From the NCBI GenBank assembly GCA_000818945.1, contig KN805424.1:124001-188000 (forward strand): a stretch of DNA of 64,000 bases, in the 5' to 3' direction. Shown piece by piece: positions 21,001 through 30,176 of this stretch; the first letter of the stretch is position 1; each line of letters starts with the position of its first letter. Both the position numbers and the translations under genes were made by a program. The notes below the pieces were generated by a model that saw only the letters and a list, made by a program, of their open reading frames with translations, had not been told where the DNA came from and ran no database searches. This DNA is from Schizochytrium sp. CCTCC M209059 (Eukaryota; Sar; Bigyra; Thraustochytrida; Thraustochytriidae).

Positions 21001-24000
21001 AAATCACACATGAGGAGTTGATGCGTCGACGCAACGCGGCAGCACTGATTGTCCAGTGCGCCTGGCGACGCCGATGGGCTCGTCTCGAGCGCTTTCAGCT
21101 CTGGATGGCACGCGAGTACAGGCGTGAAAGGGAGCGCCTGCGAGAACTCGAGGCAAAGCGACTTGCTTTCCAAACGGCCCGCGAACTCCAAATTCTTGAA
21201 AGTCCTACTGTTCTGGAACAGGCACGAGACGCTTCACATCGCGCGCACATTTTTGTATTTACCGCACCTTGGGTTCCGACGCGACACCACGAACATCTCA
21301 CAGGCGTGCTTGCGTTGGGAAACGCCGAAGAAGCAGGACTTCGATGTCTCGTTTCGCTCGACCAGATTGGAGTGGAGAAAGCCCTCGACTTTGATGCTCG
21401 GGCCTTTCCTTGCACCACGCTTGTGTGGTTCGGACATGCTTGTGGCATCGACAAACCGGATGATGCGTGGACAAAAACCACGTCTCGCTTCATTCGCATG
21501 GTTCTCGATCCGCTGCGAGATGCGCTGCGCGTAGTCCCCACAGCAGGACTTGATTGGGACGCTCGCGCGTGCATTCCATTTCCTGGAGAAAAGGACATGG
21601 TCCGCGCAGTGAGTGCTGCACAAAGAAAGGCGCGAGAGCTTGGCCCCGTGGCCTTGGCCAATGCTGCTACCTGCATACAAACCTTGTATAGACACACGCG
21701 CACATGGACATTAACAAAAAAATGGCAGGCGTTGGTCGACGATGTCGTTCGCGCCGAGGAAAAAGCTCGCGAGGCGCTCTTTTGGGAGAAGCAATCATAC
21801 GTTGCTTACGAGACGCATCGAGATGGTCAACCGGCACGGAAATTTCATTTTAACCACAAGCTTGTCGATTCAACGTGGGCTGACGTCCTGCCATTACAGC
21901 GCCGGGCGCTTCCACTCATCCTCGTATCTTCAACAGGCCATGTGCAAGAGCTTGACGGCCTGGTCAGAGGTTCAAGTGTAACTGACCTTCGCAGGCGAAT
22001 TGAACAAGAGCTAAATCTCTCGTGCGACGCACAGCGCGTATGCTTGCGTCCGGACGGAGTATGGTTTGATGGCAGCATCATCATTCCAATTTACAACCGT
22101 GATCCAGAGGCGAAAATTGGCGCTGGGGCGAGCGTCGAGGTCTTAGACATGGAAAGCAATACGTGGAGACCCGGGGTGGTCATTAAGGTTGACGTAAGCG
22201 AAAACGTCGACGTTGAGTTCGAGGAGGATGTTGCGCAGAGCCCAATCGACGCCAGCAAGTCAGAACGCGCTTCTCTGCAACGTTCGAATACCGAAAAACC
22301 CGCCATCGTGGCCGCGACGAAGCAAAGTCCCGAACTGTATTCCTTTCAACGTGGAAAGACCGAGACTGCCATGACAGAAGCTGCCAAGGTCAGCATTCGG
22401 CGCGAAATTCCAAGGAGCGAAGTCAGGCTCCGCGAAGTCGTCGATATGGATGCAACGCATTCGCTTTTTGATCTCGGATTCCGCGCAGGCGCAGTTGTCG
22501 AAGTGTCACCCAAGCTAGAAGTGCCTTTACAGACCAAGGCCAAGGGCGAAGCGGAGCCAAAGGAAGACGGAGTGAGAGCGGCGTATCCGGTCTCCAAGGA
22601 AAAGTCTGCAAAGCCTTTGATAGCGCAAGAGGAGGATGAATTTGCTATCTTGTGCGAGGGCGGGTGCGACGGATCTGGCGAGCTCTTGTGTCGCGAATGC
22701 AAAAAGGTCTTTTGTGATGCTTGCTTTATCAGGGTGCACAAGAGTGCAGATGCCGTTGACGAGCTTGGCGAATTCGACGCATACTTGCATCAGCGACTGC
22801 ACGCGAAACATCAGTTCGTGCCCATCGAAATGACCAAAATAGCAGACTCCATTCGCGATTCAATGCCTAACTCAGGAAAGAATCTAGTCGGTCTCCGTCT
22901 ACAAAAGACAATGCTCAGGCTGGAAAAGACGGGCAGGGCTCCGACGTTTGCTCAGTTGCGTCGGATGAGCAAGCTGGCCGAAACGCAAGCCGAACTTGCT
23001 CTCAAACCACGAGCTCGACGTCAAGGCCCGCAGTTCTGTACAGAGTGCAATGTTCGCCTTGTCCAAGTCAATTGCTCCGCGTGCAGCGACAGCTTTTGCA
23101 AACTCTGTTTCGCGCACCTTCACGACAAAGGTGCGCGTATGAAGCACAGGCCAAGCCATTTGACTTCCAATAGCAAGCCACTGGCAGGCATGGAATGGTC
23201 CATGCGCGAGCTCAAGGACCGTAAGTGGCAATGCAAATTTACTGTTGCGGAAGCAAAGTCCGCTGCGGAGGAGGCCGAGCGCTTGCGGCTTGCAGAGCTG
23301 GCGGCTGCTGAATACATCATCAAAGAAGCCTTCCAGAGGTACGACGCTGACGGAAGCGGGGCATTGGATGCAGAGGAGCTCAAAGGCTTTCTTCGAAATG
23401 AAATTTGTGAGCCGGTCTCGGACGAAGAAGTGCAAGAGGCAATCCGACGGATGGATACGGACCAGAATGGCCTCATTGAGCTCAGCGAGCTTTTGGAGTG
23501 GTTTGTGGATCTCCGCAAGCAAGAAGGGCGTGATTCGGCAAAGATGAGACTGTTGCGGATGAATTTGCAAGCGAAAAAGCGGTCGCGCATGTTCAAGGAG
23601 CAAGTCGACGCAATGCTGCCGAGGGAAAAGCTCGAGAGTACGCGTAGGTATCTCGAGGAGCAGGCGAAGAAATGGCGCGAGCGGCGTCCGCCCGTGCCGG
23701 GCTACAGCTTTTGCTCACAATTGCAGAAGAGCGACTTTTCTGCTATGCTGCCACTCTTTGAGAGGTACGTCAAGAGGGAATTTAAGCTTGATGTGAACTT
23801 GCAAATTCGTCATGGACTATCGCAACCTCAAGAAAAAATTGAACGCATGAAGGTGGCTTTCACTTCGGTCTTTATGCCCAATTACAACCGTGGCGTCTTG
23901 CCGCGAATTTACTATGAGGACATGCGCGAAATCGCGCACGAAGGTGTGTCCTATTTGCAGCGATGGAGCGAAGAAAAGGACTACTTTGAGTACGTAAATT

Positions 24001-24614
24001 GTTCGACGGGAGAGGTTCTCGAGCTGAATCCAGTCATGGTGGCAGAGCACGAACCAGGCGCTCGAGCAGCATTCGAACGTTTCGACAAAGACAAGTCCGG
24101 TGGTTTGTCACGTGCAGAAGTCCGCTTGATGATCGAGCAAGAGCTTTGCTTGAAATTAAGCCGAGCACAGCTGAAAGTCGCGATGCAGCAGCTCGACCGC
24201 AACGACGACAACAGTGTCTCCTTTGACGAGCTGCTCGCGTGGTTCGTTCGCGGCGTCGACAATGGCGAGTATGTTTTTTCACGAGAGCTTCGTCGCAGAC
24301 GCAAGATTCGGGAACTCGGGGGTCGTGTTCCGGATCTCTCGCGAACCGTGGTGGGTGGTATTTCCAGCAAGGCGTCGCTTGTGGGAAACTCGGTCGCCAA
24401 GGGAACGAGTGCGCAGATCACTTCTTTGAGGGCTACGTTGGCTGTGGCGGGCAAGTCACCATTGTACCGTCGGCTCATCGAGAGCGGCTGGAAACCCGTC
24501 GATATCGAAAAGGCTATGGACCGTTGCAAGGGTCAAAAGGGCAAATCTGATGCGTTCGAGGCCGCCGTGGAGGCGTGGCTCGAGAAAAATGCTGTCCGAA
24601 ACAACGATGAATGA
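18045..24614 (+). CDS. Giant IQ-motif / B-box / EF-hand scaffold protein
   Basis: The protein has 2189 residues from the ATG at 18045 (an in-frame GTG lies six codons earlier). Residues 1-240 are disordered. A cluster of IQ-type calmodulin-binding motifs runs from about 364 to 630 (AALQIQRWTRGQ, AAQKIQSLARRWLA, AAIRIQQFAR), then long Arg-rich helices and further IQ motifs near 997 and 1203. A compact domain without visible family motif lies at about 1064-1172. Two B-box-like Cys/His fingers are at about 1538-1590 and 1661-1705. Two EF-hand pairs are at about 1755-1822 (DADGSGALDAEE, DTDQNGLIELSE) and 2003-2070 (DKDKSGGLSRAE, DRNDDNSVSFDE). A degenerate WW-like stretch precedes the second pair and a UBA-like helical end follows. 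The layout suggests a Ca2+/calmodulin-regulated cytoskeletal, centrosomal or flagellar protein; that is inference. Confidence 0.85.
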   Translation: MPAARRPRGVAPRGGHATAAAEAVENNAYTVLDNEEGEPARSLTAGTGTSTTAMRSTSKLTQEKGADGTTSSRSFTKRTSPESVAMSETGDRGWVHLRSRKKQTSTKPRQIRDRSSKKRPRQNLHRIGVEPAAPAPPLLYLPLGSAVPMIQKKTAGMLLAGTDSRAEEEHPKVRRARMERLEQTRRLLQVPRTLTTSPRASRHQTTQGREHPQQTSSSPLLPTHGGTRGHRLENRKKQAINVEKRLHDQLQVDARRAVEGLPADFLSSLQLRCYALERGADMILRIFDRLVNARTREAMAIWKAFDEAARAREQHHKILAFTQQRGLLLLQEMMRRVQLGALVRAMEKWKETALVHPRKLENLAAALQIQRWTRGQIAVSNFRKVRAAWRRAVRNEAAQKIQSLARRWLATRLTQRLLRARARESAAIRIQQFARIIVAKVVFRQRILDTVEEKKQRVAATQAQCFVRGHFARRRVALLRQQRREFIAATIIQCAARSWMARLQAERQRAIIAAAAADASRLAFEAARREISAAMIQRLYRTYRRHAIFNTAAEAMTEMTLAVDRDIAARKIQQFVREVSIYRMVKQLQINVETNILESTIRIQSQVRAYWARQEFTRRRKEYRERRIAAIRLQASRRGQVGRKAAVERRRSSINLVQKLEQARWTQLRQRLGRRVIKRFLDRRRFVLHLSFEGWKRALQVMREEREEQKLLHALRQMRMAHLARLFRSWCTFVEVQKQRRDLMRRAINHLRLRTYTRTFTQWVKVVHASHAHKQKLVKVFLACVDLNALNSRRQVELRNLAEAFAWNTMCTMAMRQIREVVYVRRLQMQRAVAHYEREWVKRTPGRRFARWTLFVELAKHRRDQHRRAERLRDEHAVKKARAAWRAYMVYKELRRAQIAKAFAHRLVALQQWAIRSWREGVQVVKQDRANWAAAEALCDRHRVRRAFWGVHLGVMEILRMRAAFAKAIAHDQRKTLSVALQRLFEITHEELMRRRNAAALIVQCAWRRRWARLERFQLWMAREYRRERERLRELEAKRLAFQTARELQILESPTVLEQARDASHRAHIFVFTAPWVPTRHHEHLTGVLALGNAEEAGLRCLVSLDQIGVEKALDFDARAFPCTTLVWFGHACGIDKPDDAWTKTTSRFIRMVLDPLRDALRVVPTAGLDWDARACIPFPGEKDMVRAVSAAQRKARELGPVALANAATCIQTLYRHTRTWTLTKKWQALVDDVVRAEEKAREALFWEKQSYVAYETHRDGQPARKFHFNHKLVDSTWADVLPLQRRALPLILVSSTGHVQELDGLVRGSSVTDLRRRIEQELNLSCDAQRVCLRPDGVWFDGSIIIPIYNRDPEAKIGAGASVEVLDMESNTWRPGVVIKVDVSENVDVEFEEDVAQSPIDASKSERASLQRSNTEKPAIVAATKQSPELYSFQRGKTETAMTEAAKVSIRREIPRSEVRLREVVDMDATHSLFDLGFRAGAVVEVSPKLEVPLQTKAKGEAEPKEDGVRAAYPVSKEKSAKPLIAQEEDEFAILCEGGCDGSGELLCRECKKVFCDACFIRVHKSADAVDELGEFDAYLHQRLHAKHQFVPIEMTKIADSIRDSMPNSGKNLVGLRLQKTMLRLEKTGRAPTFAQLRRMSKLAETQAELALKPRARRQGPQFCTECNVRLVQVNCSACSDSFCKLCFAHLHDKGARMKHRPSHLTSNSKPLAGMEWSMRELKDRKWQCKFTVAEAKSAAEEAERLRLAELAAAEYIIKEAFQRYDADGSGALDAEELKGFLRNEICEPVSDEEVQEAIRRMDTDQNGLIELSELLEWFVDLRKQEGRDSAKMRLLRMNLQAKKRSRMFKEQVDAMLPREKLESTRRYLEEQAKKWRERRPPVPGYSFCSQLQKSDFSAMLPLFERYVKREFKLDVNLQIRHGLSQPQEKIERMKVAFTSVFMPNYNRGVLPRIYYEDMREIAHEGVSYLQRWSEEKDYFEYVNCSTGEVLELNPVMVAEHEPGARAAFERFDKDKSGGLSRAEVRLMIEQELCLKLSRAQLKVAMQQLDRNDDNSVSFDELLAWFVRGVDNGEYVFSRELRRRRKIRELGGRVPDLSRTVVGGISSKASLVGNSVAKGTSAQITSLRATLAVAGKSPLYRRLIESGWKPVDIEKAMDRCKGQKGKSDAFEAAVEAWLEKNAVRNNDE

Positions 24615-25173
24615 AAGTAAGCATGTGGTGGACGGGAAAAGCGTGCGTTCGTTCGTTCGAGAATATCCAACAAGGTTGGGAACTACTTTGTGATTTGTCG
24701 ATTGGGGCGATGAATGAATCCAAGGTCGCCGCCAGCTTGCGCGCTTGCTAGGTGTGCTTGTCTTTGAAATTGTGCATTAATTTGCTTGTTTACTTGTTTG
24801 TTTGCTGGTGTACTTCTTTGCCTTTTTCTTTTTTCGCATTGTGTTTTTTTTTGCCAGTTCTTGGATCAGCTCAAAATGTTTACACGTGCAAAATTAAACT
24901 CGAAAGACTCTTGCAAAGCTTTTGCGGCAACCAAGATGAGTGATGTGACCAGCTTGCCGCAACACGAACAAGGAACGCGACCTGCTTACCTGAAGTGCTT
25001 ACAAGTGTAACGTTTGGCTTTCAACAAAATATCGAAAGGCACGGCTTGCCGCCCCCTTCATTCGGAATGTGATCAACTCGCCGTAATACAAATTCAGAAC
25101 GAGACCCCGTTGATACTCTGAACTCAACAGGTGGTGAGGGTCAGCTCAACAATTAGATTCTTTCAAGAGTAAT
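24615..25173. other. Convergent intergenic region
   Basis: It separates the scaffold gene from the Cys-rich protein gene. It is T-rich around 24770-24860 (tttgcttgtttacttgtttg). Nothing coding is supportable. Confidence 0.45.
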
Positions 25174-25722
25174 CTATGAAAGAAACCATATGCTCAACAA
25201 TGCAGCAAACACAGCAAAGCGGCGCTCTCGTTGCAAACCCGTCGCATCGCATGCAATTGCAACACTGCATTTGCAGTAGCGTGTGTCGAAAGCTTCCCAT
25301 GTGTGCAGAATACCCGTTTCTTTCATGAGATAATTGGTCGGCCTACGGTCGCACCAGGAGTCTGCGTTGTGACCAAGGTTCGCAAGCGGGAAGACATCGT
25401 CGAGTTCTTCGCATGCGCAAGTGCTTATTTCCTGCAAATAGTCGATGTTGCGTGCGTATTGCTGGCAAGAATTGTAACATGCTGCATTCTTGATCTCGAT
25501 CTCGATTGGTGGCCCGTGGGCTCCAATAAGACCGGTTCGCAGGGCCTTGATATCATCCGCGCACTGTAGTTCCATCGCGTCCGTCTCGGACTGATAGTCT
25601 TCAATCCACTCTTGGAGTCTAGAATTGGTCGAGACACAGTCCTGGGCCTGGCAAAATTGGGTCACAGCCAGAAAGACCGCCATTGCTAGCCACATTGTCT
25701 TTGAGCTTGCTGAGCTTTTCAT
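25174..25722 (-). CDS. Small secreted Cys-rich protein, possibly lipid-anchored
   Basis: The frame is open to 25965, but the ATG at 25722 puts a clean signal peptide at the N-terminus (MWLAMAVFLAVTQFCQA, cleavage expected before QDC). The protein is 182 residues. The mature part has ten cysteines (29, 54, 82, 86, 102, 104, 124, 150, 152, 158), including CxxxC and two CxC pairs, so up to five disulphides. The C-terminus is a short hydrophobic tail (FAVFAALLSIWFLS) after RERR, which could be a GPI-attachment signal or a short membrane anchor. I recognise no family. It lies head-to-head with WDR46 across 560 bp. The upstream extension is Arg/Asp-rich and is treated as leader. Confidence 0.7.
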   Translation of the reverse strand: MKSSASSKTMWLAMAVFLAVTQFCQAQDCVSTNSRLQEWIEDYQSETDAMELQCADDIKALRTGLIGAHGPPIEIEIKNAACYNSCQQYARNIDYLQEISTCACEELDDVFPLANLGHNADSWCDRRPTNYLMKETGILHTWEAFDTRYCKCSVAIACDATGLQRERRFAVFAALLSIWFLS

Positions 25723-26282
25723 GTTTCTTGTGCTGACTCTGTCTGTTATGGGCTTGCTTGCACGCAAGGGAAGGTTCCTGTTCCCGTCGTCGCGCGAGCG
25801 ACGATCGCTCTTGCACTTCTTCCCTCTCGAGGCCAGGCCTTGGCCCCGCACTTCTTTTTCGCCAAAGTTGCGCGTCTTATCTTCGACGGCCGTCGCGTAT
25901 CTCCTTTCCCGGTCGTCCCAACCCTTCCGCTCGCAGTCGCCGTCGCAGTCTTTCGCCCGGCCCAAGCAGGCCGCCCGCTCGCTGTCGCAGTCGCTTATCG
26001 CGCCCGAGCCGTTGGAGGAGACCAGGGTCTAGGCCTACGAGTATAGTACGTACCACTAACACCTGGGACACGCGCTTTGCGTCCCTTTCTGCGAGCCCCG
26101 CCCGTGCCTGGAGGGGAGAGGGAGGGACATGAGGGGAAGGGAGATGAGCGAGGGAGAGAGGACCTCGGCCCGCACCCAGCAGCGCTGGAGGACGCGACTC
26201 GAGAGATTGATTGGGTGGCCCGCGCAGAAGAGCAGCCGCGCAGAGCAGAACTGGAGCGAGAGGGCGCGGAGGGGCCGCGAGG
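25723..26282. promoter_or_regulatory. Divergent promoter region between the Cys-rich protein gene and WDR46
   Basis: GC-rich and open in several frames on both strands without domain support. It holds TAGGCCTA at 26030-26037, roughly midway between the two start codons. Confidence 0.45.
26030..26037. promoter_or_regulatory. TAGGCCTA palindrome
   Basis: A perfect palindrome lying 253 bp from the WDR46 ATG and 308 bp from the Cys-rich gene ATG, in a divergent promoter. One of five intergenic copies. Confidence 0.3.
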
Positions 26283-27992
26283 ATGGCGCCGGCGCGCGAG
26301 CGAGGGGAGGGGAAGGGCGGCCCGCGGGGCGGCGGCGGCGGCGGCGGAGACGCGGCGCGGCGAAAGCGTCCTCGCGGCGCGAGCGCTGCTGATGATCGTG
26401 GCAAGCGGGCCGGGAAGGGCCAGGACCACCGCGACGTGGACCCGGAGCTGGCCGCGCGGACGGCCAAGTACGAGCGCGCAGGCCCCTACGTGCCGCTCAA
26501 GAAGGTCAAGAACAAGCGCGTGAGAGAGGGCATCAGGGCCAACCTTGACGCCGGCCGCGAGGCCGCAGAGTCCGCGGCGCGCGCAGAGATCCTGCTCACC
26601 GATCAGGGTGGCTACCTCGAGGCAGAGAACGATGTGGAGCGCACCTTCAAGGTGACGCAGAAAGATGTGTCGAAAATGGCCGATGCAAACACGCGGCAAA
26701 AGATGCTCGATCTGGAACTCACAGACTCGGCGCCGTACCGTGTGTCATGGACGCAAAACGGTCGACATCTGGCCATGGGTGGCAGCAAGGGACATTTGAG
26801 TGTGCTCGATGCCCTGCGCATTAAGCCATTGTGCGAGGTACAGGTTGGCGAGACGGTACGCGATGTGACCTTTTTGCACAACCACACGTTTTTTGCTGCA
26901 GCACAGCGCAAGCACATTTTCATTTATGACGAAAAGGGCGTCGAGGTGCATCGTCTCCGGTCGCATGTACGCTCGTCACGTCTCCAATTTCTGCCGTACC
27001 ATTTCCTGCTCGCAAGCGTGGGTCACGGAGGATGGCTCAAGTACCAAGACACGTCGACGGGCGAGCTCGTTTCGGAACACCGAACGAAACTTGGTCCTTG
27101 CGACGTGATGGCGCAAAACCCGGCGAACGCAGTTATTTGCCTCGGCCACGGCAATGGCACGGTCACCATGTGGAGCCCGTCGTCGCCGCAACCTTTGGTG
27201 AAGATGCTGTGCCATAACGGTGCTGTACGTGCAGTGGCCGTGAGTCGGCGCGGGACGGAGCTCGTGACGGCGGGTCTCGACGGCCGCATGAGTGTATGGG
27301 ACGTGCGCACGTACAAACGTTTGCATAGCTACTACAATAGACGGCCGGCGACTTCGTTGGATGTGAGTCAGACGGGACTCCTGGCTGTGACAAGCGGGTA
27401 CCAGGTGCAAGTGTGGAAAGATGCGCTGCGGACGAAACAAGACGCACCGTACATGCAGCACCAACTTCCCGGTCAGGAATTTCTGGACTGCAAGTGGCGA
27501 CCTTACGAGGATGTTTTGGGCCTTGGCCATACGGCAGGCGTTCAAACCATGGTTGTTCCGGGCGCTGGTGCAGCCAACTACGATGCCTTTGAAGCGAACC
27601 CGTACGAATCGACCAAGCAGCGTCGCGAGGGCGAGGTGCAACGTCTGTTGGACAAGTTGCAGCCGGAGATGATTGTCTTGGACCCGAATGCAATTGGCGG
27701 TGTCGACACGGCCGACAAGACGATCATTGCCAAGGAGCGCGAGCAAGAACTGGCAGAAGCCGCTGCGGCCAAGGGTGGTCCGAAGGAGCGCAACAAGATG
27801 AAGGGTCGTAGCAAGATTGGTGCCAAGCTCAAGCGAAAGCACCGCAACATTATTACGGCCGAGCGTGCAGCTGCCATAGAGGAGGTCGAGCGTGTGCGGG
27901 AGGAGCAGCGCAACAGCAAAAAGGATCGTGAGGCTGCACAAGCGGACATGAACCCGGTCTTCAAGCGCTTTGCGAAGAAACCTGTCAACTAA
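26283..27992 (+). CDS. WDR46: WDR46 / Utp7 (BING4) small-subunit processome WD40 protein
   Basis: This is a 569-residue protein with the ATG at 26283 (GAGGATGGCG). Utp7/WDR46 is a nucleolar component of the SSU processome needed for 18S rRNA maturation. The N-terminal 45 residues are Gly/Arg/Lys-rich. A helical segment about 50-150 is followed by WD40 repeats from about 155 (YRVSWTQNGRHLAMGG, AVRAVAVSRRGTELVTAG, GRMSVWDVRTYK). The diagnostic BING4 C-terminal block follows: FLDCKWRPYEDVLGLGH, ANYDAFEANPYESTKQRR and LDKLQPEMIVLDP. The tail is Lys/Glu-rich with KRKHRN-type nucleolar signals. Length and order fit the family. The upstream in-frame extension to 26211 is not needed. Confidence 0.93.
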   Translation: MAPARERGEGKGGPRGGGGGGGDAARRKRPRGASAADDRGKRAGKGQDHRDVDPELAARTAKYERAGPYVPLKKVKNKRVREGIRANLDAGREAAESAARAEILLTDQGGYLEAENDVERTFKVTQKDVSKMADANTRQKMLDLELTDSAPYRVSWTQNGRHLAMGGSKGHLSVLDALRIKPLCEVQVGETVRDVTFLHNHTFFAAAQRKHIFIYDEKGVEVHRLRSHVRSSRLQFLPYHFLLASVGHGGWLKYQDTSTGELVSEHRTKLGPCDVMAQNPANAVICLGHGNGTVTMWSPSSPQPLVKMLCHNGAVRAVAVSRRGTELVTAGLDGRMSVWDVRTYKRLHSYYNRRPATSLDVSQTGLLAVTSGYQVQVWKDALRTKQDAPYMQHQLPGQEFLDCKWRPYEDVLGLGHTAGVQTMVVPGAGAANYDAFEANPYESTKQRREGEVQRLLDKLQPEMIVLDPNAIGGVDTADKTIIAKEREQELAEAAAAKGGPKERNKMKGRSKIGAKLKRKHRNIITAERAAAIEEVERVREEQRNSKKDREAAQADMNPVFKRFAKKPVN

Positions 27993-28044
27993 ACGGAGCT
28001 TTTTTTTGTGCCAATGTGCATGAGCTCGATGATGTGTGTCCATT

Positions 28045-28104
<60 letters not shown>

Positions 28105-28454
28105 TTACACTTTTTGGCCGAATCTTGCTGGATGTAGAAGGTAGACAAGCACGTGAGCGAGTAAGCAAGGAAAATAGCAAACGAGCAGACAAGCAATCGA
28201 GGTCAATGCATGAAGTGCTCGTCCATCCGATCAAAAAGGATTGATACACAAAACAGAAAATATAAAAAACAAACTCAAACGTTCCCATTTTTAAAAGCGA
28301 GGCGCTCTTCTTTGAGAGGCCAAGTCACTCATTGTTTTGTGCATGAGAAAGAATAGTAGTAGATTTGGCGGGCAATCATGGATAAAGGTATCCGTCCGCC
28401 CCGCTGGGGGAAAAATTAGAGGGAATTCTACGATGGTCAGTCGCAGATGTCAGC
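27993..28454. other. Convergent intergenic region with TTTC microsatellite
   Basis: It lies between the 3' ends of WDR46 and glucose-6-phosphate isomerase. It starts with a poly-T stretch and a TTTC array, then an A-rich segment near 28245-28275. No coding sequence is supportable. Confidence 0.6.
28043..28106. repeat. (TTTC)n microsatellite, about 15 copies
   Basis: A near-perfect tetranucleotide run just downstream of the WDR46 stop codon. Confidence 0.95.
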
Positions 28455-30176
28455 TCAGTTGGAAGAGCCCTCAAGGTACGTTTCGAGAAGCGAGGTGGTG
28501 GCCGGGTTAAAGCCCTTGACAGGGGCGTTCTCCGCGCGTGCGCCCTGCAGCGCACCTCGGACCTGCTTGGCCAAAACCTTGCCAAGCTCCACGCCCCACT
28601 GGTCAAACGAGTTGACGCCCCAAATGAATCCCTTGACGGCAATGGAGTTTTCGTAAAGCGAAAGGAGCTGGCCAACACGCTTGGCGTCAAAGCAGGGAAA
28701 AAGAAGCTGCGTCGAGGGCCGGTTGCCAGGGAACTCCTTGTGGTTAAGGAGGTCCTTGGGAACACCCTCGGCCTCGAGCTCCTTGATGGTCTTGCCTGTG
28801 GCGAGCGCGTCGGGCTGAGCAAAAAAGTTGGCCATGAGCTCGTCGTGGTTGCTCACATCCTCGCCCTGGGCGGTGGCATCAATGGGCTGCTGAGACTTGA
28901 TGGATCCAATAAAGTCGCAAGCCATGACGCGACCCTGGTGAATGAGCTGATAGAAACTGTGCTGGCCGTTGGTTCCAGGCTCGCCGAGGACGATCTCGCC
29001 GGCCTCGATGGGAAGGTGCTCGCCCTCGAGGGTGACCCGCTTTCCGTTGGACTCCATGCTCACCTGCTGGATGTGGGCGGGAAAACGGAGGAGCGCCTGC
29101 GAGTAAGGGAGCAGTGCCTGCACATTATATTCGAGAAAGGTGGCGTTCCAGACGCCAATGAGGCCGACGAGGACGGGCAGGTTCTCGCCAAAGTCAGCGC
29201 TGAGAAAGTGCTCGTCCATGGACCATGCGCCGTCGAGGAAGGCCTGTACGACGTCTGGACCATACTGGAGCGCGAGAGGCATGACTCCGACGGCAGAGCA
29301 GACCGAGTAGCGGCCACCAACCCAGTCCCAGAAACCAAAGACGTTTTCTTCGGCAATGCCAAAATCCGTGGCCTTGGGCACGGCGGCCGAGACAGCAATC
29401 ATGTGCTTGGCGATCATCTCGGTCTTGTCGGCGCCGGCTTTGGTGGCGGCATCCTCGAGCCAACGGCGCAGGGTCCGGGCATTGAGCATGGTCTCCGCGG
29501 TGGTAAATGTCTTGGAGACAACGACGACGAGAGTGGTTTCGGGGTCGACACCACTCAGGGCGCGGGCGACATCGACGGGGTCGACGTTGGCGAGGAACTT
29601 GAGCGTGCGGCCCTGCGCGGCGGCAGCTGCCGTCTCATCGGTACGAAGGGCCTCGAAGACAAACTCTGGGCCGAGGTAGCTACCGCCAATGCCAATGGAG
29701 ATGACGGTGTCGATATTTTTTCCCGTGGCGCCCTTGTGCTCGCCGCTACGGACACTTTCGGCAAAGGCGTAGACGCGGTCAAGAACTTCGTGGACCTCGG
29801 GAACGACATCAGAGTCTCCGACGAGGATTTTCTCGTTCTTGGGGGCACGCAGAGCCATGTGCATGACGGCGCGGCCCTCGGTGGTGTTGATGGCCTTGCC
29901 GGATGCCATGGCGGTCATCTTGACCTTGAGGTGGGTAGCCTCAGCCAGCTCGAGAAGTTCGTCGACGGTCTCGGTGGTAAGCTTCTGTCGCGAGTAGTCC
30001 ATGGTGATGCCGTCGAAGCTTGCGCGGAGGGCCTTGCAGCGGTCTTCATCTTCGATGAGCTGCCGCAGATGGAGCGGGCCGTCCGCGTCGGACTGCTTCA
30101 GCTTCGCCGCGCTCTTCTCGAGCTTGCTCCAGGCGTCAGTCTCCCAGGCGGCCGGGGGGCCGGGCTTGCGCGACAT
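28455..30176 (-). CDS. GPI: Glucose-6-phosphate isomerase
   Basis: The protein has 573 residues with the ATG at 30176. It interconverts glucose-6-phosphate and fructose-6-phosphate in glycolysis and gluconeogenesis. Both family signatures are present: [16 protein letters not shown] and [18 protein letters not shown]. The phosphate-binding region [14 protein letters not shown], the [10 protein letters not shown] loop and [18 protein letters not shown] also match. The length is close to animal and bacterial enzymes (about 550). No clear organelle-targeting presequence is visible, so it is probably cytosolic. The codon bias of this gene leaves a 588-codon frame open on the opposite strand, which is a shadow. 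It is divergent from the RGS gene. Confidence 0.97.
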   Translation of the reverse strand: MSRKPGPPAAWETDAWSKLEKSAAKLKQSDADGPLHLRQLIEDEDRCKALRASFDGITMDYSRQKLTTETVDELLELAEATHLKVKMTAMASGKAINTTEGRAVMHMALRAPKNEKILVGDSDVVPEVHEVLDRVYAFAESVRSGEHKGATGKNIDTVISIGIGGSYLGPEFVFEALRTDETAAAAAQGRTLKFLANVDPVDVARALSGVDPETTLVVVVSKTFTTAETMLNARTLRRWLEDAATKAGADKTEMIAKHMIAVSAAVPKATDFGIAEENVFGFWDWVGGRYSVCSAVGVMPLALQYGPDVVQAFLDGAWSMDEHFLSADFGENLPVLVGLIGVWNATFLEYNVQALLPYSQALLRFPAHIQQVSMESNGKRVTLEGEHLPIEAGEIVLGEPGTNGQHSFYQLIHQGRVMACDFIGSIKSQQPIDATAQGEDVSNHDELMANFFAQPDALATGKTIKELEAEGVPKDLLNHKEFPGNRPSTQLLFPCFDAKRVGQLLSLYENSIAVKGFIWGVNSFDQWGVELGKVLAKQVRGALQGARAENAPVKGFNPATTSLLETYLEGSSN

